A stretch of 9,221 nt of DNA from Bacillota bacterium. GTDB lineage: Bacteria > Bacillota > Clostridia > Lachnospirales > WQUN01. Positions 1 through 5,395 of the stretch are shown piece by piece; within the stretch, counting starts at the first letter, position 1, and every line of letters begins with the position of its first letter. A program made the translations under genes and the position numbers. The notes below the pieces were generated by a model that was not told the DNA's origin, made no database searches, and was given only the letters and a program-made list of their open reading frames with translations. The stretch spans positions 1 to 9,221 of the forward strand of contig WQUN01000227.1 of assembly GCA_009782085.1 (NCBI GenBank), in the 5' to 3' direction.

Positions 1-60
1 TTGTCATTCTGAGGCGAAGCCGAAGAATCTTAAGATCCTTCGCTACGCTCAGGATGACAA
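1..60. repeat. Dispersed palindromic repeat, copy A
   Basis: This is an imperfect inverted repeat. The left arm runs TTGTCATTCTGAG to GAAGAATC and the right arm GATCCTTCGC to CTCAGGATGACAA, so the RNA of either strand would fold into a long hairpin. The same core recurs at 447-502, 4675-4732 and 7385-7454, with a half copy at 2269-2294. All copies are intergenic. The left edge is cut by the window start, so I cannot tell whether this copy had the terminal repeats seen around three of the others. Confidence 0.85.
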
Positions 61-122
61 ACATCCCATCTGTTTTGATATGCTGCACTAGTCGTTTCGT
101 ATGAAATTGAGCTTCAAACTTC

Positions 123-157
123 GCGCGAAACGCCCCTGAATATTGGTCGTTTCGCGC
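123..157. repeat. 10-bp perfect inverted repeat
   Basis: GCGCGAAACG (123-132) and CGTTTCGCGC (148-157) are exact reverse complements separated by 15 bases. The motif GTCGTTTCG also occurs at 91 and, inverted, near 601-609. It therefore seems to belong to the outer shell of the repeat block that fills 1-660. Confidence 0.6.
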
Positions 158-231
158 TCGTTTTCAGATCATTTCATATGATGTTAGTCGGAAATAAGGT
201 TGAATTGCCAAACAGTCAAAACATACAGTAG

Positions 232-290
232 GGCGGGGGCTTGCCCCCGCCGGGAACTGCCGCATGGCGCGGCGGGGGCAAGCCCCCGCC
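232..290. repeat. Paired GC-rich hairpins
   Basis: GGCGGGGGC-TT-GCCCCCGCC (232-251) is self-complementary. Its exact reverse complement, GGCGGGGGC-AA-GCCCCCGCC, follows at 271-290. The two can each form a hairpin or pair with one another as one long stem. Similar GC-rich hairpins occur at 2048-2101, 4481-4640 and 4844-4888, all outside genes, so this appears to be a second dispersed repeat type in the genome. Confidence 0.7.
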
Positions 291-396
291 TAATACGAAT
301 CTCAGATTAATACTTCACAGGCGGAGCCGAAACGCCGAACGTTTCAACGGCGTTCTCGGCGACAGACTGTGAAGATTTTAATCAAGATTCGTATAA
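291..396. repeat. 106-bp long imperfect palindrome
   Basis: The outer arms TAATACGAATCT (291-302) and AGATTCGTATAA (385-396) match at 11 of 12 positions. Pairing continues inward through GATTAA and CTTCACAG against CTGTGAAG and TTAATC. It ends in an inner stem GCCGAAACGCCG (326-337) against CGGCGTTCTCGGC (348-360), with one bulge. The whole segment can fold into a single arm on either strand. There is no T-tract, so it is not a convincing terminator. Confidence 0.7.
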
Positions 397-417
397 CATA
401 TGCGGCGCGTCATTCAA

Positions 418-536
418 TATAGCCATTCAACTTCAAAATATCCACATTGTCATTCAGAGCGAAGCGAAGAATCTTAGACCCTTCGCTTCGCTCAGGGTGA
501 CAGATTAAAAAATCTTTTTTAGGTTGAACAGCTATA
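418..536. mobile_element. MITE-like element, copy 1 (119 bp)
   Basis: The left end TATAGCCATTCAACTT (418-433) and the complement of the right end, TATAGCTGTTCAACCT (521-536), match at 13 of 16 positions and form terminal inverted repeats. Inside lies the dispersed palindrome (447-502). Both ends read TA-TAG/CTA-TA, consistent with a duplicated TA target dinucleotide as in MITEs related to IS630/Tc1-type transposons; that relationship is inferred. It has no coding capacity. A 172-bp relative is at 4647-4818 and a degenerate one at 7355-7487. Confidence 0.65.
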
Positions 537-623
537 TAGAAAGATATGCTTCTTATACATTTAGTATTATCATCCTTATTTCCGACTAACACCTTTCAAA
601 TCGAAACGACAATATCACACTCG

Positions 624-654
624 CGCGTTTGCCGTGACCGTTCGGCAAACCGCG
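624..654 (-). terminator. Possible hairpin terminator of tgt
   Basis: CGCGTTTGCCG (624-634) pairs with CGGCAAACCGCG (643-654) across an 8-base loop with one bulged base. It lies 11 bases beyond the tgt stop codon, in the right place for a terminator of the minus-strand transcript. The minus-strand sequence after the stem has no clear run of T, so intrinsic termination is uncertain. Confidence 0.45.
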
Positions 655-664
655 CCCATCCGCC

Positions 665-1798
665 CTACATTTCCGGGTTCCTCATCCTTTCCAGTTTTTC
701 CGTCACAAACTTCCCGTAGCGTTTTTCCTCTATCGCCGCGCGTATCTCCTCCATGAGCGTGTTGAAATAATACAGGTTGTGCAGCACGCACAGCCGCATG
801 GCCAGCATTTCCCTGGCCTTGAACAGGTGCCGGATATACGCCCTGGAGTAGCGCCGGCACGCCGGGCAGCCGCAGCCGTCGGAGATCGGGCGCGGGTCGC
901 GCTCGTATCTGGCGTTCAGGAGGTTCCGCTTGCCGTCGGCGGAGTAGACGTGGGCGTGGCGGCCGTTCCGGGCGGGCAGGACGCAGTCGAAAAAGTCCAC
1001 CCCGCGCGCCACGGCCTCCAGGATGTTCTGCGGCGTGCCCACGCCCATCAGGTACGTGGGCTTGCCGGCGGGCAGGCGCGGCGCGACCTCTTCCAGGACC
1101 CTGTACATCTCCTCGGCGGGCTCCCCCACGGCCAGGCCGCCTATGGCATAGCCGTCCAGGCCGAAGGAGGCGACCGTTTCCGCGTGGGCGATCCGTATGT
1201 CGGCATAGGTCCCGCCCTGTACGATGCCGAACAGCATCTGCTCTTTGTTCGGCGTGTCCTCCCTGGCGTTCAGCTCGCGCAGCCTGTCCCGGCAGCGCCC
1301 GAGCCAGCGGCTCGTCCTGTCCACGGACGCCTGCATGTAGCTTCTTTCGCAGGGATACGGCGCGCATTCGTCAAACGCCATCGCTACCGTGGAGCCGAGG
1401 TTGGACTGTATCTCCACGCTCTCCTCCGGGCCCATGAAGATCCGCCGCCCGTCGATATGGGACGCGAAACGGACGCCCTCCTCCGTGATTTTGCGCAGCG
1501 CGCCTAAGGACAGCACCTGGAAGCCGCCGCTGTCCGTCAGGATCGGGCCGTCCCAGGCCATGAACTTCCGCAGGCCGCCCATTTCTTTGATTATCCCGTC
1601 CCCCGGGCGCAGGTGCAGGTGATACGTGTTCGAGAGCTCGACCTGGCATTTCACGGCCTCCAGGTCGGCGGAGGAGACCGCGCCCTTTATCGCGCCCAAG
1701 GTGCCCACGTTCATGAAAACGGGGGTCTGGACGTCGCCGTGGGGCGTGGCGAGCTCGCCGCGCTTGGCCGGGCCGTCGGCCGTCAGTATGCGGTACAT
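665..1798 (-). CDS. tgt: Queuine/preQ1 tRNA-guanine transglycosylase
   Basis: Tgt exchanges the guanine at wobble position 34 of GUN-anticodon tRNAs for preQ1 in the bacterial queuosine pathway. The 377-residue length is normal. The visible signatures are TDSGGFQV with Asp89 (base recognition/catalysis), GIVQGG at 191-196, FDCVLPARNGR with the probable nucleophile Asp271, and the zinc site Cys309-x-Cys311-x-x-Cys314 with His340. An upstream ATG at 1870 would add 24 residues. I chose 1798 because GAGG lies 6 bases before it and the family normally begins close to this point. Often tgt follows ruvAB-queA; here it is alone on the minus strand, 3.6 kb from ruvA, and no queA is in the window. The active-site loop has Ala276 where many homologues have Thr, probably a harmless variation. 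Confidence 0.97.
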   Translation of the reverse strand: MYRILTADGPAKRGELATPHGDVQTPVFMNVGTLGAIKGAVSSADLEAVKCQVELSNTYHLHLRPGDGIIKEMGGLRKFMAWDGPILTDSGGFQVLSLGALRKITEEGVRFASHIDGRRIFMGPEESVEIQSNLGSTVAMAFDECAPYPCERSYMQASVDRTSRWLGRCRDRLRELNAREDTPNKEQMLFGIVQGGTYADIRIAHAETVASFGLDGYAIGGLAVGEPAEEMYRVLEEVAPRLPAGKPTYLMGVGTPQNILEAVARGVDFFDCVLPARNGRHAHVYSADGKRNLLNARYERDPRPISDGCGCPACRRYSRAYIRHLFKAREMLAMRLCVLHNLYYFNTLMEEIRAAIEEKRYGKFVTEKLERMRNPEM

Positions 1799-2047
1799 AC
1801 AGCGCCTCGCTTTGGCATGGGATCTGCCTGTAATCCGCCGCAAATATATAACGGCACGTAATTTTAACATAAATCGGACCGGCGTGAAATGTGAAAAGGC
1901 CGGATGGGCGAGGCAAATTTTCGCAAATTTTCGCGGGGGAAGAACAGATTTGCATTTTCCACAAAAAAATCGCCGCGCCCGGGGCGGAACAGGTCAGTCT
2001 AAATTCCCGTGAATTTGCCTATTACAGCGGTGTATAATTATAGCGGG
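1799..2047. other. Intergenic leader of tgt, nothing recognised
   Basis: This stretch between tgt and the first hairpin upstream of asnB has no credible gene. A TATAAT sequence stands at 2033-2038, but I see no matching -35 box at the usual distance, so I do not call it a promoter. The tgt promoter must lie here on the minus strand. AT-rich sequence near 1843-1870 is a candidate, without clear boxes. Confidence 0.4.
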
Positions 2048-2101
2048 GGCTCTGCTCCCGCCGTAAATCAGAAACAGATCAAAAGCGGCAGGAGCAGAGC
2101 C
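2048..2101. repeat. GC-rich inverted repeat (GGCTCTGCTCCCGCCG type)
   Basis: GGCTCTGCTCCCGCCG (2048-2063) and CGGCAGGAGCAGAGCC (2086-2101) pair at 15 of 16 positions around a 22-base AT-richer loop. The arms resemble the GC-rich repeat at 4844-4888. It lacks a T-tract and sits far from the neighbouring stop codons, so it is better seen as a dispersed repeat than a terminator. Confidence 0.6.
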
Positions 2102-2167
2102 ACTGTCCTACGGGTGATTTGTGCATTTTTCTATAAATCATACTGACCTGGGGCCGGAAAAAACACC

Positions 2168-2196
2168 TTGCATTGGCGGCCGGCATGGATTATATT
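2168..2196 (+). promoter_or_regulatory. Probable sigma-A promoter of asnB
   Basis: TTGCAT (2168-2173) and TATATT (2191-2196) are separated by exactly 17 bases and fit the housekeeping -35/-10 pattern well. Transcription would begin near 2203, giving a leader of about 150 bases before the asnB start at 2354. A 20-bp palindrome starts at the predicted start site. No other promoter this good is visible upstream of asnB. Confidence 0.6.
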
Positions 2197-2204
2197 CAGA
2201 GGAG

Positions 2205-2224
2205 TACATATATGAGTATATGTA
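2205..2224. promoter_or_regulatory. Perfect 8-bp-arm palindrome at the asnB start site
   Basis: TACATATA (2205-2212) and TATATGTA (2217-2224) are exact reverse complements around TGAG. Lying just downstream of the -10 box, it could be a repressor operator or a 5' hairpin in the transcript. A second small palindrome, ATAAC-GAG-GTTAT, lies at 2242-2254. No cognate regulator is encoded in the window, so the function is inferred from position alone. Confidence 0.4.
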
Positions 2225-2268
2225 GAAGTTACCTTTACTCTATAACGAGGTTATGCCGGTAGGGGCAA

Positions 2269-2294
2269 GATTCTTCGCTATCGCTCAGAATGAC
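2269..2294. repeat. Half copy of the dispersed palindrome
   Basis: GATTCTTCGCTATCGCTCAG followed by AATGAC matches one arm of the repeat seen at 1-60 and 447-502; the other arm is missing. It lies in the predicted asnB leader, 60 bases before the start codon. It is probably a decayed copy. Confidence 0.6.
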
Positions 2295-2353
2295 GCTCCC
2301 GGAACGGTTTCCGAGTTTCCAAGGGAACTCCAGCGAGTATACGGAGGTAAAAT

Positions 2354-4369
2354 ATGTCCGGTTTTGCGGGCTTTACGGGCTTCGGCCCGGACGAAAACGA
2401 AAACGCGCGCGCCATAGTCGGGGAGATGCTTGCCTTGATCGTCCACCGCGGCCCGGATTTAGCGGGGGAATACGTCGGGGACGGCGCGGCGCTTGGATAT
2501 AGGCGGCTCTTCTCGGACGGCCCCGTTTTGGCGCGGACGCCCGGGGCCTCGCGGAACGTCCCCGTTCCCGGCGCGGCCGGTTCGGGTCGCGGTTCGGGCT
2601 TAAACCCGGATCGGCTTGAGGACGAAGGCCAACCGGTCATCGGCGAAACCGCCGGCCAGCCGGTCATAGACGAAACCGCCGGCCAGCCCGTCTTCAACGA
2701 GGACGGCACGCTCGTCCTCGTCATGGACGGCGAGATATACAACTATGAGTCCCTCAAAGAGGATCTGGCCGCGAAAGGGCATGTTTTCCGGGCCGGGACG
2801 GACGCCGAAACCGTGCTCCACGCCTACGAGGAGCACGGCGAAAAGCTGACGGCGCTCCTGAGGGGCGTGTTCGCCTTCGCCATATACGACATCCCGAAGA
2901 GGCGGCTTTTCTGCGCCAGGGATTTTTTCGGCGTAAAGCCTTTTTATTACTGCCGTTACGCCAAGGAAGGCCAAAGCGGCCCCGGCTTCATGTTCGCCTC
3001 CGAGATAAAGGCCTTTTTCGCGCACCCGGATTTCAAGAAGGAGCTGAACGAGACGGCCCTCGAGAGCTATCTCTCGTTCCAGTATTCCGTGCACGACGAG
3101 ACGTTTTTCAAGGGCGTGTACAAGCTCCCGCCGGGGCACACCCTAGTCCTGGAAAACGGGGAGGCCGTTTTGACGCGCTATTTCGACCCGCGTTACGACC
3201 CCGTCGAAATGACTTTGGAGAGCGCCGTGACCGCCATAGACAACGCCGTCTCCGATTCCGTGGGCCTGCAGAGCCGGTACTCCGCCGCGAAAAGCGGTTC
3301 GTTCCTGTCCGGCGGCGTGGATTCGGGCTTCCTGGCCGCCGCCTCCGGCGCGGAAAAGACTTTCACCGTCGGCTTCGGGTACGACAAATACGACGAAACA
3401 GCGTACGCCAAGGAACTCTCCGGAAAGCTCGGCGCGGAGCACTTCTCCCGCGTCATAACCGCGGAGGAATACTGGGGCTCTTTGCCGGACGTCATGTACC
3501 ACATGGACGAGCCGCTGGCCGACCCCGCCTGCGTGGCGCTCTATTTCGCCAGTAAGCTGGCCAAAAAGCATGTGGACGTCGCGCTTTCGGGTGAGGCCTC
3601 CGACGAGTTCTTCGGCGGTTACAACATCTACAAGGAGCCGCTCGACCTGCGCGTTCTGACGGCGCTGCCCAGGCCGGTCAGGCGGTTTTTGGGCAAAATC
3701 GCGGCCTTGCTTCCGGCCCGGATAAGGGGCAGGAATTTCTTCATCCGGGGCGGTATGGACGTGGAGGAGCGTTTCATCGGCAACGCCAGAATCTTCGGCA
3801 AAAAGGAGCGCGACGCCATACTGAGGTCGCCGGGGAAGGCCCCGGCCCCGGAGGAAGTGACGCGGCCGTACTACGACGGTTTCGGGGGTTATGACGACAT
3901 TACGAAGATGCAGGCGCTGGACGTGCGCCTGTTCATGGTCGGGGACATTCTGCTGAACGCGGACAGGATGACTATGGCCCATTCTTTGGGGACGCGCCTG
4001 CCGCTGATGGACAGGGAGGTCTTCAAGGTCGCCTCGAGGCTGCCGACGAAATACCGCGTCAACAGGACGGACACGAAGTACGCGTTCCGCCGCGCGGCCG
4101 CCGGGCATATCCCCCCGGAGGTCGCCTGGAGGAAAAAGCTCGGCTTCCCGGTGCCCACGAGGGTCTGGCTCAAAGAGGACAGGTATTTCGAAAAGGTAAG
4201 GGCCAGTTTCAAAAGCGAAACGGCGGAGAGGTATTTCCATACGGAGCGGCTTGTGGAACTGCTCGACGCGCATAAAAGCGGGAAGGCGGACAACGGCCGG
4301 AAGATATGGACGGTGTATGTGTTTCTGGTTTGGTATGAGCGGATGTTCGGAGGGACGTATACTGGATAA
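2354..4369 (+). CDS. asnB: Asparagine synthase family protein with Ser in place of catalytic Cys
   Basis: AsnB-type enzymes make asparagine from aspartate and ATP, using ammonia released from glutamine by an N-terminal class II amidotransferase domain. The synthetase half looks complete: PPi-loop SGGVDSG (319-325), MDEPLADP (384-391), SGEASDEFFGGYN (412-424), RMTMAHSL (538-545) and KKLGFPVP (594-601). The start is firm, because GGAGG lies 6 bases before the ATG. The protein therefore begins Met-Ser-Gly-Phe, not the usual Met-Cys-Gly, and lacks the glutaminase nucleophile. The glutamine pocket is altered further: DGEIYN (125-130) replaces NGEIYN, and the loop after RRL (50-52) is swapped for a Gly/Pro-rich insert of about 50 residues ending in three 9-residue repeats. 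HRGPD (31-35) and GTDAE (148-152) remain. At 671 residues it is longer than usual. It may be ammonia-dependent or have a changed substrate. Confidence 0.88.
   Translation: MSGFAGFTGFGPDENENARAIVGEMLALIVHRGPDLAGEYVGDGAALGYRRLFSDGPVLARTPGASRNVPVPGAAGSGRGSGLNPDRLEDEGQPVIGETAGQPVIDETAGQPVFNEDGTLVLVMDGEIYNYESLKEDLAAKGHVFRAGTDAETVLHAYEEHGEKLTALLRGVFAFAIYDIPKRRLFCARDFFGVKPFYYCRYAKEGQSGPGFMFASEIKAFFAHPDFKKELNETALESYLSFQYSVHDETFFKGVYKLPPGHTLVLENGEAVLTRYFDPRYDPVEMTLESAVTAIDNAVSDSVGLQSRYSAAKSGSFLSGGVDSGFLAAASGAEKTFTVGFGYDKYDETAYAKELSGKLGAEHFSRVITAEEYWGSLPDVMYHMDEPLADPACVALYFASKLAKKHVDVALSGEASDEFFGGYNIYKEPLDLRVLTALPRPVRRFLGKIAALLPARIRGRNFFIRGGMDVEERFIGNARIFGKKERDAILRSPGKAPAPEEVTRPYYDGFGGYDDITKMQALDVRLFMVGDILLNADRMTMAHSLGTRLPLMDREVFKVASRLPTKYRVNRTDTKYAFRRAAAGHIPPEVAWRKKLGFPVPTRVWLKEDRYFEKVRASFKSETAERYFHTERLVELLDAHKSGKADNGRKIWTVYVFLVWYERMFGGTYTG
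2627..2707 (+). repeat. Three 27-bp tandem repeats inside asnB
   Basis: Codons 92-118 form three 9-residue units: GQPVIGETA, GQPVIDETA and GQPVFNEDG. The last unit corresponds to the conserved QPxxNEDG stretch of normal AsnB proteins. The first two therefore look like in-frame duplications of that segment. The DNA of units one and two differs at only a few positions, suggesting fairly recent copying. Confidence 0.85.
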
Positions 4370-4480
4370 CTGCAGAAACTAGAGCCTGGAGCCTAGAAAA
4401 AACCTTGCAGACGCTGGGTTGTTTCGACATTTCCGTTGTGGATTTATGTGGTTAAGCGGTATAAGCGACGCGGCAATGCC
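4370..4480. other. Intergenic stretch after asnB, no clear terminator
   Basis: I see no strong stem plus T-tract after the asnB stop. CCTGGAGCCTAG followed by six A and CCTTGCA (4385-4409) resembles 2147-2172 upstream of asnB. No credible gene lies here. Confidence 0.4.
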
Positions 4481-4640
4481 GCGTATGCGCGGGCGGGCAT
4501 TGCAGGGCCGGGGTTCCGTCCCCGGCCGCAAAAGGCCCTGATGCGCGTATGCGCGGGCGGGCATTGCAGGGCCGGGGTTCCGTCCCCGGCCGTAAAAAGC
4601 CCTGATTTACGTATGCTCGGGCGGGCATGGAAGCCCGCCC
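4481..4640. repeat. 64-bp tandem GC-rich repeat (2.3 units) with hairpins
   Basis: Two nearly identical 64-bp units (4481-4544 and 4545-4608) are followed by the first 20 bases of a third (4609-4628). Each full unit contains the hairpin GGCCGGGG-TTCCGT-CCCCGGCC. The partial unit runs into another hairpin, GGGCGGGC-ATGGAA-GCCCGCCC (4619-4640). Open frames across it are repetitive and lack a ribosome binding site, so it is non-coding. It is not a CRISPR array, since no unique spacers separate the units. Confidence 0.8.
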
Positions 4641-4646
4641 CTACGG

Positions 4647-4818
4647 TATAGCCTTCAACTTCAAAATAGCCACATTGTCATTCTGAGCGAAGCGAAGAAT
4701 CTTCAAGACCCTTCGCTTCGCTCAGGGTGACAGATTAACCGCTTCGCTCAGGGTGACAGATTAACCGCTTCGCTCAGGGTGACAGATTAACAGGCCTTTT
4801 TTAAGTTGAACAGCTATA
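4647..4818. mobile_element. MITE-like element, copy 2 (172 bp, internally expanded)
   Basis: The ends TATAGCCTTCAACTT (4647-4661) and the complement of 4803-4818, TATAGCTGTTCAACTT, are terminal inverted repeats matching copy 1 at 418-536. Both ends again read TA-TAG and CTA-TA. The core palindrome is at 4675-4732. A 26-bp segment occurs three times here, adding 52 bp. Without that the element would be 120 bp, almost exactly the 119 bp of copy 1. It has no coding capacity. Confidence 0.7.
4714..4791. repeat. Three exact 26-bp tandem repeats
   Basis: The unit beginning CGCTTCGCTCAGGGTGACAG and ending ATTAAC is present at 4714-4739, 4740-4765 and 4766-4791 without a difference. It comprises the right arm of the core palindrome plus a few bases, so only the right side of the MITE-like element is amplified. 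Exact identity points to recent slippage. Confidence 0.9.
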
Positions 4819-4843
4819 TTTGTGTGACTGTTCGTTGTGGTTT

Positions 4844-4888
4844 GCAGGGCGGAGGCTCCGCTCCCGCCGCCAGAAGTCCCCGCCCTGC
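4844..4888. repeat. GC-rich inverted repeat downstream of the small membrane gene
   Basis: GCAGGGCGG (4844-4852) and CCGCCCTGC (4880-4888) are exact complements, and a smaller GCGGAG/CTCCGC palindrome lies inside. It sits about 20 bases past the stop of the minus-strand gene at 4907 and could stop its transcript, but has no T-tract. In sequence it resembles the repeat at 2048-2101. Confidence 0.5.
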
Positions 4889-4906
4889 CAATGACCGTGC
4901 AATTGC

Positions 4907-5257
4907 TTATTTATCCACATGCTCCTCGACCGCGTCCCCCAGCACCGGGATCTTGTACCGGGCGCCCTTGAAAGCCATGAACATGAGAAACAGCCAGCTC
5001 GCGAAGCAAACGACTCCCGCGACCCACCCCAGCGCGCCGAAAAGGCGACCGACGAGCCACATATGTTTGAGCAGGCCGAATATCACGGAAAGGATCGACA
5101 GGGCCCCGAACCAGATGGTCGACTGCAGGGCGTGGAAGCGGACGAATTTGTTCTCGCGCTCCGTTATCAGGAAAAATATCCCCGACGCCCACCCCAGAAC
5201 GTAGCTCAGCGCGCCCGCAATTTTCTCGTCCAGGTTAAATACCGATTTTCCCGACAT
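4907..5257 (-). CDS. Small DUF4870/Tic20-like membrane protein
   Basis: This is a 116-residue integral membrane protein. It has three predicted hydrophobic helices (about 13-31, 46-63 and 75-95). The conserved features of this family are a short helix ending in ITERENKFVRFHALQS (31-46) and a C-terminal YKIPVLGD motif (101-108). Biochemical function is not established for the bacterial family; members are related in sequence to the chloroplast Tic20 import component. The ORF could extend to 5590, but that extension overlaps ruvA in antisense. I chose 5257 because GGGAGG stands 7 bases before the ATG. It is divergent from ruvA, separated by 129 bp or more, and is apparently monocistronic. Confidence 0.85.
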   Translation of the reverse strand: MSGKSVFNLDEKIAGALSYVLGWASGIFFLITERENKFVRFHALQSTIWFGALSILSVIFGLLKHMWLVGRLFGALGWVAGVVCFASWLFLMFMAFKGARYKIPVLGDAVEEHVDK

Positions 5258-5375
5258 GTTAAGTCCTCCCTTTTCATAACGTCTTCTTAACGTCTGTGCG
5301 TTTATGAGAAAATATACGGCGGGGTGGCCGCAAAGTCTGCGAGGGGTTTGAAAATAAAAGGCCAAGGACAATAAT

Positions 5376-5395
5376 AAGCCTTTCCAATGAGGCTT
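5376..5395. other. Small hairpin over the ruvA ATG
   Basis: AAGCCT (5376-5381) pairs with AGGCTT (5390-5395). The loop TTCCAATG contains the only in-frame ATG available for ruvA (5387). It may be a relic of an upstream terminator. Burying the ATG in a hairpin makes it a poor initiation site. Confidence 0.4.

Larger units (their letters stand above)
182..591. repeat. Outer inverted repeat enclosing nested palindromes
   Basis: The 18-base string TGTTAGTCGGAAATAAGG at 182-199 reappears as its exact reverse complement at 574-591. The similarity continues outward with gaps: ATATTGGTCGTTTCG near 139-153 matches the complement of a stretch near 601-614. Between the arms lie a GC-rich hairpin pair (232-290), a 106-bp palindrome (291-396) and a MITE-like element (418-536). 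No plausible coding sequence lies inside. It may be an old non-autonomous element into which others inserted, but that is inference. Confidence 0.6.

Noticed and set aside
410..592. 60-codon minus-strand ORF containing ERSEGSKILRFALND
   Set aside because: This is the familiar spurious translation of the dispersed palindrome inside MITE copy 1, with no ribosome binding site.
615..1367. 250-codon open frame overlapping tgt on the same strand
   Set aside because: It overlaps tgt in another frame. The product is Arg/Gly/Pro-rich and low in complexity, while tgt shows complete active-site and zinc motifs.
2033..2038. TATAAT as a promoter upstream of asnB
   Set aside because: There is no -35 box at 16-18 bases and it is followed directly by a repeat. 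The pair at 2168-2196 is much better.
3143..4273. 376-codon minus-strand open frame opposite asnB
   Set aside because: Shadow frame caused by high third-position GC. The plus-strand frame holds clear asparagine synthetase motifs.
4436..4651. 71-codon ORF over the 64-bp repeats
   Set aside because: The sequence is repetitive, lacks an SD, and simply translates a tandem GC-rich repeat.
4481..4791. Possible CRISPR array
   Set aside because: The units are directly adjacent without unique spacers, and no cas gene is present.
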